Shown here one piece after another: positions 8,618 through 17,420 of a stretch of 64,000 nucleotides of DNA (its first letter is position 1; every line of letters begins with the position of its first letter). Under the pieces are notes generated by a model. That model saw only the letters and a list, made by a program, of their open reading frames with translations. It did no database searches and was not told the DNA's origin. Source of the DNA: an uncultured Pontibacter sp. (GTDB lineage Bacteria > Bacteroidota > Bacteroidia > Cytophagales > Hymenobacteraceae); assembly GCF_947495565.1 (NCBI RefSeq), contig NZ_CANLZM010000013.1, forward strand, positions 62,001 through 126,000, read 5' to 3'. A program made the translations under genes and the position numbers.

Positions 8618-9460
8618 ATGAAGCTACACGTTATTGATACTGGTTTTTTTAAGTTAGACGGCGGCGCGATGTTTGGCGTGGTGCCGAAAACCCTTTGGCA
8701 AAGGTCTAATCCTGCTGATGAGAACAACCTGTGTACGTGGGCGATGCGCTGTATGCTGATTGAGGATGGCGATAGACTCATACTTATCGATAATGGCATA
8801 GGAGATAAGCAGGATGCTAAATTTTTCAGCCATTATTACTTGCATGGAGATGCATCACTTCAAAAATCTTTGAAAGCGGCCGGCTTTGCACATGAGGATA
8901 TAACCGATATGTTTCTAACGCACCTGCATTTTGACCATTGCGGTGGTGGTGTAAAGTATAAAAATGGTGATGGAGCCTTGGAAATGGCTTTCCCGAATGC
9001 TACCTACTGGTCTAACGCTGACCATTGGGAGTGGGCAACAAAACCAAACGCCCGAGAAAAAGCTTCCTTCCTAAAAGAAAACATTCTGCCAATGCAGGAG
9101 AGCGGCCATTTAAAGTTTATCGATCCTACCGCTCCTTCGCCTTTCCCGCAGTTCGAAATCTTTTATGCTGATGGCCATACCGATAAAATGATGGTGCCGA
9201 TAATGGAGTATAAAGGGCAAAAAATTGCTTTTATGGCTGATTTACTGCCTTCCGTAGGTCATATTCCTTTACCTTATGTAATGGGATACGATACGCGTCC
9301 ATTGTTGACATTGGATGAAAAAGCTCACTTTCTGAACCGTGCCGCTGATGAGGAAATCATTTTATTCTTTGAGCATGATGCTGTAAACCAGTGCTGCACT
9401 GTGCAGCACACTGAAAAAGGTGTACGCCTGAAGGAAACTTTCAGCCTATCAGAACTATAA
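8618..9460 (+). CDS. Metallo-beta-lactamase-fold hydrolase
   Basis: 280 residues with the metal motif HxHxDH (THLHFDHCGG, residues 101-110). Further ligand candidates are the His in DGHTDKM, the Asp in FMADLLPS and the His in FFEHDA. This is the glyoxalase-II/AHL-lactonase/quinoprotein-type branch of the MBL superfamily. The protein has no signal peptide and should act in the cytoplasm. The substrate cannot be read from the sequence. The stop codon ends 1 nt before the ATG of the patatin-like gene, so the two are co-transcribed. Confidence 0.88.
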   Translation: MKLHVIDTGFFKLDGGAMFGVVPKTLWQRSNPADENNLCTWAMRCMLIEDGDRLILIDNGIGDKQDAKFFSHYYLHGDASLQKSLKAAGFAHEDITDMFLTHLHFDHCGGGVKYKNGDGALEMAFPNATYWSNADHWEWATKPNAREKASFLKENILPMQESGHLKFIDPTAPSPFPQFEIFYADGHTDKMMVPIMEYKGQKIAFMADLLPSVGHIPLPYVMGYDTRPLLTLDEKAHFLNRAADEEIILFFEHDAVNQCCTVQHTEKGVRLKETFSLSEL

Positions 9461-9461
9461 A

Positions 9462-10229
9462 ATGCGCGTTGGTCTGGCATTATCTGGTGGCGGTGCGAGA
9501 GGTATTGCCCACCTAGGAGTTTTGAAGGCGCTAGATGAGCAGGGGGTAAAAATAAGTATGATCTCCGGCGTTAGCTCTGGCGCTATAGCAGGCGTACTGT
9601 ATGCGCATGGATATACTCCTGATGAAATACTAAATCTCATTAAAGAGCTAAGCGTGTTTCATGTTATGCGGCCTGTCTTCGGTAAGCGGGGGTTGCTTCA
9701 TCTTGAAGAAGTAGAAAAGCTATTCAACAAGTATTTAGGCCCTGAGCTGAAGTTTGAGGATTTAAAGATTCCGGTAGTCATCAATGCTACTGAAATGAAT
9801 GAAGGTGTGACAGCCTATTTTTCTACCGGCGAGGTTATCAAGCCACTGCTTGCTTCCTCTGCAGTGCCTATACTTTACCAACCAATTCTTTTTAAGGGGA
9901 AGACGCTTAGCGATGGCGGCTTACTTAATAACTTACCTGTTGAGCCATTGCATAATAACTGCGATGTCAAAATTGCTGTGCATGTAAACCCTATAAATCA
10001 TCAGGCTCAGGTAACCTCACTTACCGGAATGATTGAAAGAACTGTAATGCTGGCAATTAACAATAGCGTTAAACTTCGTGTTAGTCAGTGCGATTTGTTC
10101 CTGGAGCCAAAGGAATTAAAGTTGTTTCGGTTAACCAGCTTCCGGAAGGCAGATGAAATTTTTGATGTGGGTTACAGGTATGCGATGCATATGGAAAGGC
10201 ATATTAGACATCTAGTTAATAGTCAATAG
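9462..10229 (+). CDS. Patatin-like phospholipase, RssA/YchK type
   Basis: 255 residues. All patatin landmarks are present: the oxyanion motif GGGARG (residues 9-14), the nucleophile elbow GVSSG (about 36-40), and the DGG of the Ser-Asp dyad (LSDGGLLNN, about 150). The length and lack of a signal peptide fit cytoplasmic, membrane-associated serine lipases of the RssA class. The start immediately follows the MBL hydrolase stop (1-nt gap), which indicates translational coupling. The natural lipid substrate is unknown. Confidence 0.92.
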   Translation: MRVGLALSGGGARGIAHLGVLKALDEQGVKISMISGVSSGAIAGVLYAHGYTPDEILNLIKELSVFHVMRPVFGKRGLLHLEEVEKLFNKYLGPELKFEDLKIPVVINATEMNEGVTAYFSTGEVIKPLLASSAVPILYQPILFKGKTLSDGGLLNNLPVEPLHNNCDVKIAVHVNPINHQAQVTSLTGMIERTVMLAINNSVKLRVSQCDLFLEPKELKLFRLTSFRKADEIFDVGYRYAMHMERHIRHLVNSQ

Positions 10230-10262
10230 TCTTATTTTAAAAAAAAATATAATTTATATAGT

Positions 10263-10943
10263 ATGCTAAGGTGCTTTCACCGTAAAAGGCATATGTGTAA
10301 AATTATATTTTTTATGGTTATACTAAAACTGTTGCTCTTTTTCTTCTTTACATACTCAGCCGTTCTGGCTCAGGAAAACAAGAGTTTTATGTGGAAAGCT
10401 AAGGTAAAGCACGGCTCTGTGCTTATTGGAGGCAATGTGGATGCGGCAATTTACAAAACCACTAAAGAGCTGAATCAGCCGTTAGGGCCAGAGGAAGGAA
10501 CCAGCATTTTAGCTAACATGAATTTTAAAGGAGGTTATTTCCTTATTCATGACTTAGCTATTGGCGTTGATTTAGGTATAAGCCATGAAAGTTATAGCGT
10601 TTCTATTGAAGAAGGAAAAGATACTTTTAGACGCACATATCTGCTAGGCGGCCCTTTTACCAGATACTATTTAGATAATGGCATATTTGGTGAGCTTACG
10701 TTAAAAGGTGGGTTGTTAAACTTTTCGACAGGCGACAAAACAGATTTAGCCCAAGGCACATTGGGTGTAGGTTATGCATTATTTGTTAATGAGAAAATAG
10801 CCATTGAGCCTATAATTTCATTTCGGTATACCCGGGAGTGGCAAGGGGATGATGCTAACGTTTCTTTTGGCCCGTTAATAGGAGTCGGTATACAGGCCTA
10901 TCTGCTGCGCAGAACATCGCATATTATCAAAGAAGCCTTGTAA
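10263..10943 (+). CDS. Outer-membrane beta-barrel protein
   Basis: 226 residues. A strongly hydrophobic signal peptide ends at VLAQ, followed by repeated amphipathic beta strands with glycine/aromatic turns, as in small outer-membrane barrels (OmpW/opacity-like). A second in-frame ATG at 10293 would give a more normal signal peptide and may be the true start. It begins 33 bp after the patatin-like gene in an AT-rich gap and is followed by a terminator. There is no clear family assignment. Confidence 0.65.
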   Translation: MLRCFHRKRHMCKIIFFMVILKLLLFFFFTYSAVLAQENKSFMWKAKVKHGSVLIGGNVDAAIYKTTKELNQPLGPEEGTSILANMNFKGGYFLIHDLAIGVDLGISHESYSVSIEEGKDTFRRTYLLGGPFTRYYLDNGIFGELTLKGGLLNFSTGDKTDLAQGTLGVGYALFVNEKIAIEPIISFRYTREWQGDDANVSFGPLIGVGIQAYLLRRTSHIIKEAL

Positions 10944-10979
10944 AACAGCTCAGAAGTATGTATCTATACATTTCCATTT

Positions 10980-11008
10980 AAAGTAGGCAAGTATACTAAG
11001 CCTACTTT
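10980..11008 (+). terminator. Terminator with an AAGTATA loop
   Basis: A 9-bp stem (arms 10980-10988 and 11000-11008) ending in T-rich sequence. The loop contains AAGTATAC, a copy of the motif that is over-represented across the window. Confidence 0.75.
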
Positions 11009-11032
11009 TTTACTTTACACCCTCAACCTTAC

Positions 11033-11584
11033 ATGATCGGAAAGTTTATTTCTAAGCTGTTTTTCAAAGCAACTGGCTGGAAACTTAATGGCACCTTAGC
11101 TCCCCAAGATCGCCGTTGCGTTATGGTAGCCGCCCCTCACACCAGCAACTGGGATTTTGTATATGCCCGTGCAGCCTTCTTTCTAATGGACGCGCCTATT
11201 CGTTACACCATCAAAAAAGAGTTTATGAAATTCCCTTTCGGACCTCTTTTAAAAGCAATAGGCGCACTTCCGATCGATCGATCAAAAAACAACCGCATGG
11301 TTGATGCCATGATTCGGATTTTTGACGAAACACCGGGGGATATGTGTGTGATGGTGACCCCCGAAGGAACAAGGAAATACCAGCCACGCTGGCGCAGAGG
11401 ATTTTACTATGTTGCTTTGGGCGCAAAGGTGCCTATAGTGCTGGGTTACTTAGATTATGCTAAGAAGGAGGCAGGAATAGGCCCAACTATTATTCCATCT
11501 GGTGATATAGAAGCAGATCTTGAGAAAATAATGACCTTCTACAGAACAAAAACCGCAAAATATCCGGAGCAGGGGGTTCTGTAG
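11033..11584 (+). CDS. 1-acyl-glycerol-3-phosphate acyltransferase-like (PlsC family)
   Basis: 183 residues. The acyltransferase motif HxxxxD is present (HTSNWD, His36 and Asp41), and a second block PEGTR lies near residue 107. No long transmembrane helix is visible beyond the N-terminal amphipathic segment, so this is the short, peripheral PlsC type. It probably transfers an acyl chain to a lysophospholipid or lipid precursor; the exact substrate is uncertain. It is convergent with smc and shares a terminator with it. Confidence 0.85.
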   Translation: MIGKFISKLFFKATGWKLNGTLAPQDRRCVMVAAPHTSNWDFVYARAAFFLMDAPIRYTIKKEFMKFPFGPLLKAIGALPIDRSKNNRMVDAMIRIFDETPGDMCVMVTPEGTRKYQPRWRRGFYYVALGAKVPIVLGYLDYAKKEAGIGPTIIPSGDIEADLEKIMTFYRTKTAKYPEQGVL

Positions 11585-11615
11585 TTCTAATCATACATTA
11601 TACTATACCTATAAG

Positions 11616-11650
11616 CAGAGAGAGCCGCTATACTTTAGCGGCTCTCTCTG
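11616..11650. terminator. Bidirectional terminator between plsC-like gene and smc
   Basis: A 13-bp perfect stem (11616-11628 and 11638-11650). The 9-nt loop is TATACTTTA, again containing the over-represented heptamer. It lies between convergent genes. Confidence 0.85.
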
Positions 11651-11670
11651 TTTAAAATAAATTATGATCC

Positions 11671-14600
11671 TTACGCGATTTGGCGCAAGTCAACAGGTAT
11701 AACTCTTGATATGCCCGCTTCTATCATCGTGATGCCATACATAACATCGGTAGAGGACATTGTACGCTTATTGTGCGTCACAACGATGAACTGAGAATCG
11801 TTGGAGAACTTGCGGATAATGTTGTTAAACTTATCAATGTTTGCGTCATCCAGAGGGGCATCCACTTCGTCGAAAATACAGAAAGGAGCCGGCTTAAGTA
11901 GGTAAATAGCAAAGAGCAACGAAATTGCGGTAAGTGTTTTCTCTCCACCGGAAAGCTGGTTTATAGTGAGCGGCCGTTTTCCTTTTGGCTGCGCCATGAT
12001 CTCTATTTTGGCTTCTAACGGATTCTTAGGGTCTGACATTACCAAATCGCAGTTATCTTCATCAGTAAAGAGGCTGCGGAACACGTGCTTGAAATTGTCT
12101 TTTATCTGATTAAAGGAGTTCATGAACTTTTCCTTCGCTACCGTGTCAATCTCGTTGATGGTGTCTATTAGCGCGTTTTTAGCATTAACCAAGTCATTTC
12201 GCTGGTCCGTGATGAATTTCTCACGCTCTTCTATCTCGGCGTAAGCTTCCGCTGCCATAGCGTTTACCGGGCCCATCTTGTCAAGTTGGCCTTTCACGGT
12301 TGAAATGTGCTCGCTTAACTCTTGATTAGAGAGCGGAATTAATAATTCCTCCTCCGGTACAGGGCTGGCAAAATCCTCATCAGAAATATTGAACTCGGCT
12401 GCCAAACGCTCTTTAATCGCCACAAGCTTAAGCTGTGTGTCAGTTTTAGCCTGTTGCATGCGCATCAGTAACTCATCCGAGTTCTGTCGCTTTCGCTGCA
12501 ATTCGCGTATGCTCTTCTCTTTCTCGTCCAGGTCGCCGCGCAGGGTGAAGTATTCTTTCTCAATCTCCTCCAGTTCTTCAGCAAACTCACGACGGGCCTC
12601 GTTCATACTTTCCACCACTTCCTGGTTGTTAAGTATAAATGTGTCAGCTTCTGCTATTTCTTGTTCCGACTTTACCAACTCCTGCTTTAGGCCCTCGATG
12701 CGTTCCTGGTTGGTTTCTACGGTTTTCTGCTTATAGCTAATCTCCTGCTGCAAACTTGCAAAACGGTTCTTGAGCTGGTGGTACTGGATGTTCTCCTGGT
12801 TAAACCTTCCTGAAATAACAGTTATTTGTTCTTGCTGATGCTCCAGGGTTGAAGTATAAACTGCAATTTCGTCTTCCAGGCGCTGCAGTTCTTTCATGTC
12901 GGCCTCAGCCTGAGGCGATACTTCCATACTTTGCTCGCGCAACTCTAACAGGCGCTCATGCAGTTCATCCCGTTTTTGGTCGAAGTTGCGGATGTTCTGC
13001 TGATGCTGCTCGTGCTTGATGCGCACTGTGAGCAGCTCCTGCTGCAGCTTGCTTACTTCTTTCTCCAGACCTTTAATCCTGTCTTTCTCTGACTCGTTTT
13101 TATAGTTCTGAAGGATTTGATTCTGCGTGTTGATGCGGCTCTGCAGCAGCTCTACCTGCTCCTGAAGTTCAGCTACTTCTTCGGCCAACTTCTCCAGGTT
13201 TTGTTTACGGCCAAGGCGGTTGCCGTCAAACACGCCAACGGAGCCACCAGAAAGACTTAAAGGCTTACGGATGGCACTGCCATCTTTCAGGATGATGGTT
13301 TTATACTCGCTTTGGTACAGCTCTTCCTCCGCGTTGTCGCTGATGTATACATTCCGAAGCATGTACTTCATCAGGCTGCTGTATTTTCTATCTGCCGATA
13401 CCACCTCATAGGCTGCCTGCAGATTTCCTTCACTGAAAGTAGCCGAAGGTTCCAGCTCCTCTATTTCAGAAAGTACAATAAAGTTCGCGCGGCCCTTGTT
13501 TTCTTCTTTCAGCAACGCAATCGCGTCTACGGCATCCTGCAACTCATCTACAACAAAGTAGTTCATGTACTGCTCCAGGTAGCTTTCAATAAGTGGCTTG
13601 TAATCAGGCTTGCATAGCAGGATATCAGATAGGAGAGGAGCAGGCTTATTCCAGCTGTCTGATTTGCTTAAAAACTTAATTGCTTCCGGAAAGCCTTCCA
13701 TGTTCTCCACCAATGATTTGGTGAGATTATACTGGTTTTGCTTAGCGTCTAAAGTACGGTTCAGCTCCACCTGCTGCCCCTTTAGCTCTTCAATAGTAGC
13801 TTCAGTGGTTTCTATGTTTTGCTGTAGCGTATCTTCTTTGGCCTGGAGGCGCACGAGTTCAGAAGTCTGCTCTTCCAGTGCCATTTGTGCCTCCTGCAGC
13901 TGCTCTTGCAGTACACGCCCGTCTTCGTCGGCTGTCATTTGCTGCTGCTGCAGTCGCTCCAGTTCCTGATTTATATTCTGAATCTGTACCTGGCTTATCT
14001 CAAGGGACTTGTTAAGCTGGTATACTTCGTTTTGCTTGGATTTCTGCTGCTGTACCAGGTCCTGGTAAGCATCCTGCATGGTTGCCTTCTGCTCATTAGC
14101 CTCCTGCAGCTGCTCTTTCATGTCGGCTACCTGCTCCTCGGCATCGGCAAAGCTATCCTGCACCGTTATCAGTTCGTCGCGCAACTCCAGTATACTTTCC
14201 TGGGTGTGCTCCACGTTAGCGGTATCCTGGCTTATCTGCTGGCGTAGCTGCTGCATACGCTCTTTCAGATAGGTGCTGCGTTCAGATTTTAATTTGATAT
14301 CATTTTCGAGTTGGCGGAGTTTTGCCGTCTGCACCTGCATGCTGCGCTGCATTTCCGATAGCTTTTCCTGCGTCTCGTTCAGTTCTTCTTTTTGGCCGGC
14401 AATGGCTTCCTCTGCCTCCGTTACAATTGCAATATAATTTTCTTTCAGGTTTGTTTCCTGCTGCACATCCTGCTCAAGACGCTCCAAAGTCTGTTGATAT
14501 TGCGATATGTTGCGGCGGGCAAACTCTAGGCTGTGCTTCTTGTAGTCGTCCTTTAAGTTGAAGTACTTAACTGCTTGTTTTGCCTGGCGTTCCAGCGAGC

Positions 14601-15207
14601 GCATGTTTTTACCGATCTCGTGCAGCAAGTCCTCTACGCGCTCAAGGTCAGCGTCAGTTTCCTCCAACTTCTTTAGCGTCTGCTTTTTCCTAACTCTGAA
14701 CTTAGAGATGCCCGCAGCTTCTTCGAACAGTAAACGGCGTGAGTTTTCCTTATCGTTAAGGATCTCGTCCACCATTTTAAGCTCAATAATGGCATAACTG
14801 TCAGAGCCGATGCCTGTATCCAGGAAAAGCTCGTTGATGTCTTTGAGGCGGCAGGTAACACCATTCAGCATATACTCACTTTCACCGCTGCGGTAGTACT
14901 TGCGCGTAACCGTTACTTGGGAGTATTCAGTTGGTAAGATACCTTTATTGTTATCGAAAGTAATGGATACCTCAGCCATCTGAACCGGCTTACGGGTTTT
15001 AGAGCCGTTAAAAATAACGTTCTCCATTTTATCGGAACGGAGGTTACGCGTTTTCTGCTCCCCCAGCACCCAACGTATGGCATCTACAATATTAGACTTG
15101 CCACAGCCGTTCGGCCCCACAATTCCTGTAATCCCGTTGTCGAAGTTTATAACGACGCGGTCGCCAAAACTTTTAAAACCTTTAATCTCTAATTTTGAAA
15201 CTTGCAT
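11671..15207 (-). CDS. smc: Chromosome segregation protein SMC
   Basis: 1178 residues, full length for bacterial SMC. The N-terminal ATPase half has Walker A GPNGCGKSN (about residues 32-40). Two long coiled-coil arms flank a hinge around residues 520-640. The C-terminal half has the ABC signature LSGGEK (1085-1090) and Walker B CIFDE (1110-1114). It forms the condensin that compacts and separates chromosomes, normally with ScpA and ScpB, which are not in the window. It is divergent from the small membrane protein at 15350. Confidence 0.97.
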   Translation of the reverse strand: MQVSKLEIKGFKSFGDRVVINFDNGITGIVGPNGCGKSNIVDAIRWVLGEQKTRNLRSDKMENVIFNGSKTRKPVQMAEVSITFDNNKGILPTEYSQVTVTRKYYRSGESEYMLNGVTCRLKDINELFLDTGIGSDSYAIIELKMVDEILNDKENSRRLLFEEAAGISKFRVRKKQTLKKLEETDADLERVEDLLHEIGKNMRSLERQAKQAVKYFNLKDDYKKHSLEFARRNISQYQQTLERLEQDVQQETNLKENYIAIVTEAEEAIAGQKEELNETQEKLSEMQRSMQVQTAKLRQLENDIKLKSERSTYLKERMQQLRQQISQDTANVEHTQESILELRDELITVQDSFADAEEQVADMKEQLQEANEQKATMQDAYQDLVQQQKSKQNEVYQLNKSLEISQVQIQNINQELERLQQQQMTADEDGRVLQEQLQEAQMALEEQTSELVRLQAKEDTLQQNIETTEATIEELKGQQVELNRTLDAKQNQYNLTKSLVENMEGFPEAIKFLSKSDSWNKPAPLLSDILLCKPDYKPLIESYLEQYMNYFVVDELQDAVDAIALLKEENKGRANFIVLSEIEELEPSATFSEGNLQAAYEVVSADRKYSSLMKYMLRNVYISDNAEEELYQSEYKTIILKDGSAIRKPLSLSGGSVGVFDGNRLGRKQNLEKLAEEVAELQEQVELLQSRINTQNQILQNYKNESEKDRIKGLEKEVSKLQQELLTVRIKHEQHQQNIRNFDQKRDELHERLLELREQSMEVSPQAEADMKELQRLEDEIAVYTSTLEHQQEQITVISGRFNQENIQYHQLKNRFASLQQEISYKQKTVETNQERIEGLKQELVKSEQEIAEADTFILNNQEVVESMNEARREFAEELEEIEKEYFTLRGDLDEKEKSIRELQRKRQNSDELLMRMQQAKTDTQLKLVAIKERLAAEFNISDEDFASPVPEEELLIPLSNQELSEHISTVKGQLDKMGPVNAMAAEAYAEIEEREKFITDQRNDLVNAKNALIDTINEIDTVAKEKFMNSFNQIKDNFKHVFRSLFTDEDNCDLVMSDPKNPLEAKIEIMAQPKGKRPLTINQLSGGEKTLTAISLLFAIYLLKPAPFCIFDEVDAPLDDANIDKFNNIIRKFSNDSQFIVVTHNKRTMSSTDVMYGITMIEAGISRVIPVDLRQIA

Positions 15208-15238
15208 TCGCCTGCGAAGAAAATCTTTATTCTAATCT

Positions 15239-15246
15239 CAAAAATA
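15239..15246 (-). promoter_or_regulatory. -7 box of the smc promoter
   Basis: TATTTTTG on the minus strand, a full TAnnTTTG match, 31 nt before the smc ATG. No obvious -33 element. Confidence 0.55.
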
Positions 15247-15324
15247 AGACGATTTTTCCATCCTATACCTCTTGCTTAGGTATAATTAATAATTATAAGC
15301 CCTAAAAACCCGCAACTATTTTGC

Positions 15325-15332
15325 TATATTTG
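15325..15332 (+). promoter_or_regulatory. -7 box upstream of the small membrane protein gene
   Basis: TATATTTG, a full TAnnTTTG match, 17 nt before the ATG at 15350. The implied 5' leader is only about a dozen bases. Confidence 0.55.
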
Positions 15333-15349
15333 GTTAGAAGACATGTTCT

Positions 15350-15874
15350 ATGGATGATTTTAAAATAATAATATACATACTTGCCGCTGCAGCATACTTT
15401 CTGCTGACGCAGTGGCGCAAGGCTTTTAAGGGAGGAGAAGATGAGGAGGCAGACGTGGAGCCCCGTAGGCAGCACCACCAACCGGCGAAACCTGTTACTT
15501 CTTTTGAGGACATCCTCAGGGAACTACAGCCCAAAGTAGAGCAGGCACGCAGGCAGGGGCAAGAAGTGGTACAGCAAGGCGAGGAGCGAGCTAAGGAACT
15601 CGTGAAGCCTACAATGGCAAAGGCAGAAACTGTTTTAGAAGCTCCTGCAAAGTATAAAAGTTATGAGACCATGGCACCCAAAGTATTGTCTTGGGAGAAG
15701 AAGGCCGAAGCCATAGAGGCCGCAAAAAACGCTGCATTGCTAAGGCAGGAAAGTTTTAAAGCGTATGATAGGGAGCGCCCACAGGTTAGCCGTTATGCCG
15801 CCATACTACGGAATCCAGCATCAGCGCGAGAGGCTTTTGTGCTTTCAGAGATTTTCAAAAGAAAGTATGACTAA
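15350..15874 (+). CDS. Hypothetical small membrane-anchored protein
   Basis: 174 residues. One N-terminal transmembrane helix (about residues 4-20, IIIYILAAAAYFLL) is followed by a charged, Gln/Glu-rich cytoplasmic region and a short conserved-looking C-terminus (AFVLSEIFKRKYD). The architecture is of the type common in Bacteroidota hypotheticals: a membrane anchor plus a disordered linker. I cannot assign a function. It is divergently transcribed from smc with a 142-bp shared upstream region holding a promoter box for each gene. Confidence 0.75.
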   Translation: MDDFKIIIYILAAAAYFLLTQWRKAFKGGEDEEADVEPRRQHHQPAKPVTSFEDILRELQPKVEQARRQGQEVVQQGEERAKELVKPTMAKAETVLEAPAKYKSYETMAPKVLSWEKKAEAIEAAKNAALLRQESFKAYDRERPQVSRYAAILRNPASAREAFVLSEIFKRKYD

Positions 15875-15965
15875 GCTTTAAAAGTATAAAAGTCATACTT
15901 CTATTAGGAGTTTATACTTTACTTCATTAAGCCTTATAAATGATTGATTTATCTTTTGTAATTAC

Positions 15966-16628
15966 TTACTCCTGAGTTAGCGCGAAGGTGAGAATATTGG
16001 CTCCCATGCGCAAAGCTTGCTGCCGGATTGGCTCCGGATCGTTATGAACCTCCTGATCTTCCCAGCCGTTCCCTAAATCTGTCTCATAAGAGTAAAAGCA
16101 TACCAGCCGGCCTTTATGTATAATTCCAAAGCCTTGGGGCGGTTTATTGTCGTGTTCGTGTATTTTCGGTAAACCTCTGGGGAAGCTATACTTTTGCCGG
16201 TAAATAGGATGGTCGAAAGGAAGTTCTACAAATTCATACTCCGGAAACACCTTTTTCATTTCCTTTCTGATAAATTGGTCTAAGCCATAGTTGTCGTCTA
16301 TATGCAGAAACCCGCCGCTAAGCAGATAATTACGCAGGTTTTGTGCCTCTGCGTTAGAGAAAACCACGTTGCCGTGCCCTGTCATGTGCACGAAAGGGTA
16401 TGAGAACAATTCCGGACTGCCAACTTCTACCACAGCTTCATCAGAGGCAATGTTTGTGTTCAGATTGCGGTTGCAAAAGCTAATCAGGTTCTGTAAAGAG
16501 GTTTTGTTGGCGTACCAATCCCCGCCACCGTTATACTTTAGTTTAGCTATTCTAAAGCTGTGTGTTTGAGCTAAAGCAGGAGCCAAGGTAGCCACCAAGA
16601 TGCATAAGAATAGGAGCACTTGCTTCAT
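15966..16628 (-). CDS. DUF4159 domain protein, secreted
   Basis: 220 residues from the ATG at 16628, which places a clean signal peptide (MKQVLLFLCILVATLAPALA) at the N-terminus. A longer frame reaching 16685 would overlap rsmE and put 19 residues before the signal. The mature part matches DUF4159, with FRIAKLKYNGGGDWY near the start and the region GGFLHIDDNYG. The fold is thought to be class-I glutamine-amidotransferase-like. The start is 25 nt after the rsmE stop, so both genes probably share a transcript. The biochemical role is unknown. Confidence 0.85.
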   Translation of the reverse strand: MKQVLLFLCILVATLAPALAQTHSFRIAKLKYNGGGDWYANKTSLQNLISFCNRNLNTNIASDEAVVEVGSPELFSYPFVHMTGHGNVVFSNAEAQNLRNYLLSGGFLHIDDNYGLDQFIRKEMKKVFPEYEFVELPFDHPIYRQKYSFPRGLPKIHEHDNKPPQGFGIIHKGRLVCFYSYETDLGNGWEDQEVHNDPEPIRQQALRMGANILTFALTQE

Positions 16629-16653
16629 CTGCTTATATATGTTTAATTTAGTT

Positions 16654-17370
16654 TTATAACGGTGCAAATATGTCATGAAGTACATTTAGTGTGTGGCAGG
16701 CAACTAAAGCAGCTGTTTCAGTGCGCAGTCTGCTCTCTCCAAGTGTTACAGGCCGGATTCCTTTATGATACGCGGCGGCTATCTCGCCTGTAGAGAAGTC
16801 GCCTTCCGGGCCAATGAGTATGCAGTGTGGCTGCCCATGCTTATAGTATTCCTTAATGCCTTTTGTTGCATCGTCTTCTAAATGAGCAATAAAAGTGCTG
16901 CCAGGTATAGATTTCTGAATAAACCGGTGAAACGGTGTCATGTCGTGCAGAAGCGGCAGATAACCCTTCTGTGATTGTTTCATGGCACTTACTGCTATTT
17001 TCTCTAACCTGTCTAAACGTAAATTCCGACGCTCTGAGTGCTCACAAAGCAGAAAGGTAATTTCGCTAACACCAATCTCTACAGCTTTCTCCACGAACCA
17101 CTCCATACGGTCTATGTTTTTAGTAGGCGCAACCGCAATATGCGACACATAAGGCAATTTGCCATATTCTATCTGCTTATCAATAATTTGCAGCTGGCAG
17201 CGCTTATGATGGGCATCCTGTATAATAGCCGTATACATTCCTCCTGAGCCATCCACCAGGTACACTGTATCACCATGATTCAGACGCAACACGCGGGTGC
17301 AGTGTTTAGATTCTTCCTCGCTTAAAGTATAAATTTCGTTGCTGATGTCCGGGGTAAAGAATAGGTGCAT
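16654..17370 (-). CDS. rsmE: 16S rRNA m3U1498 methyltransferase
   Basis: 238 residues, standard length. It has an N-terminal PUA-like domain and a C-terminal SPOUT methyltransferase domain with the knot region LIGPEGDFSTGEI and the closing TLGESRLRTETAA, both diagnostic of RsmE. It methylates N3 of U1498 in 16S rRNA. It is the first gene of a two-gene unit with the DUF4159 protein. Confidence 0.96.
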   Translation of the reverse strand: MHLFFTPDISNEIYTLSEEESKHCTRVLRLNHGDTVYLVDGSGGMYTAIIQDAHHKRCQLQIIDKQIEYGKLPYVSHIAVAPTKNIDRMEWFVEKAVEIGVSEITFLLCEHSERRNLRLDRLEKIAVSAMKQSQKGYLPLLHDMTPFHRFIQKSIPGSTFIAHLEDDATKGIKEYYKHGQPHCILIGPEGDFSTGEIAAAYHKGIRPVTLGESRLRTETAALVACHTLNVLHDIFAPL

Positions 17371-17394
17371 TTTTTTTGAATAAGACTTGTTTAA

Positions 17395-17402
17395 TAGATT
17401 TG
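17395..17402 (+). promoter_or_regulatory. -7 box upstream of the decayed glycosyltransferase gene
   Basis: TAGATTTG, a full TAnnTTTG match 18 nt before the ATG at 17421. It suggests the promoter has survived longer than the gene. Confidence 0.4.
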
Positions 17403-17420
17403 TATACCTAAAATAGGTGT

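Noticed and set aside
12389..14797. Several long plus-strand ORFs antisense to smc
   Set aside because: They are shadows of Gln/Glu/Leu-rich coiled-coil codons in smc, with serine/cysteine/leucine-rich translations and no start context.
16629..16685. Longer start for the DUF4159 gene
   Set aside because: It would overlap rsmE and place 19 residues before a clean signal peptide.
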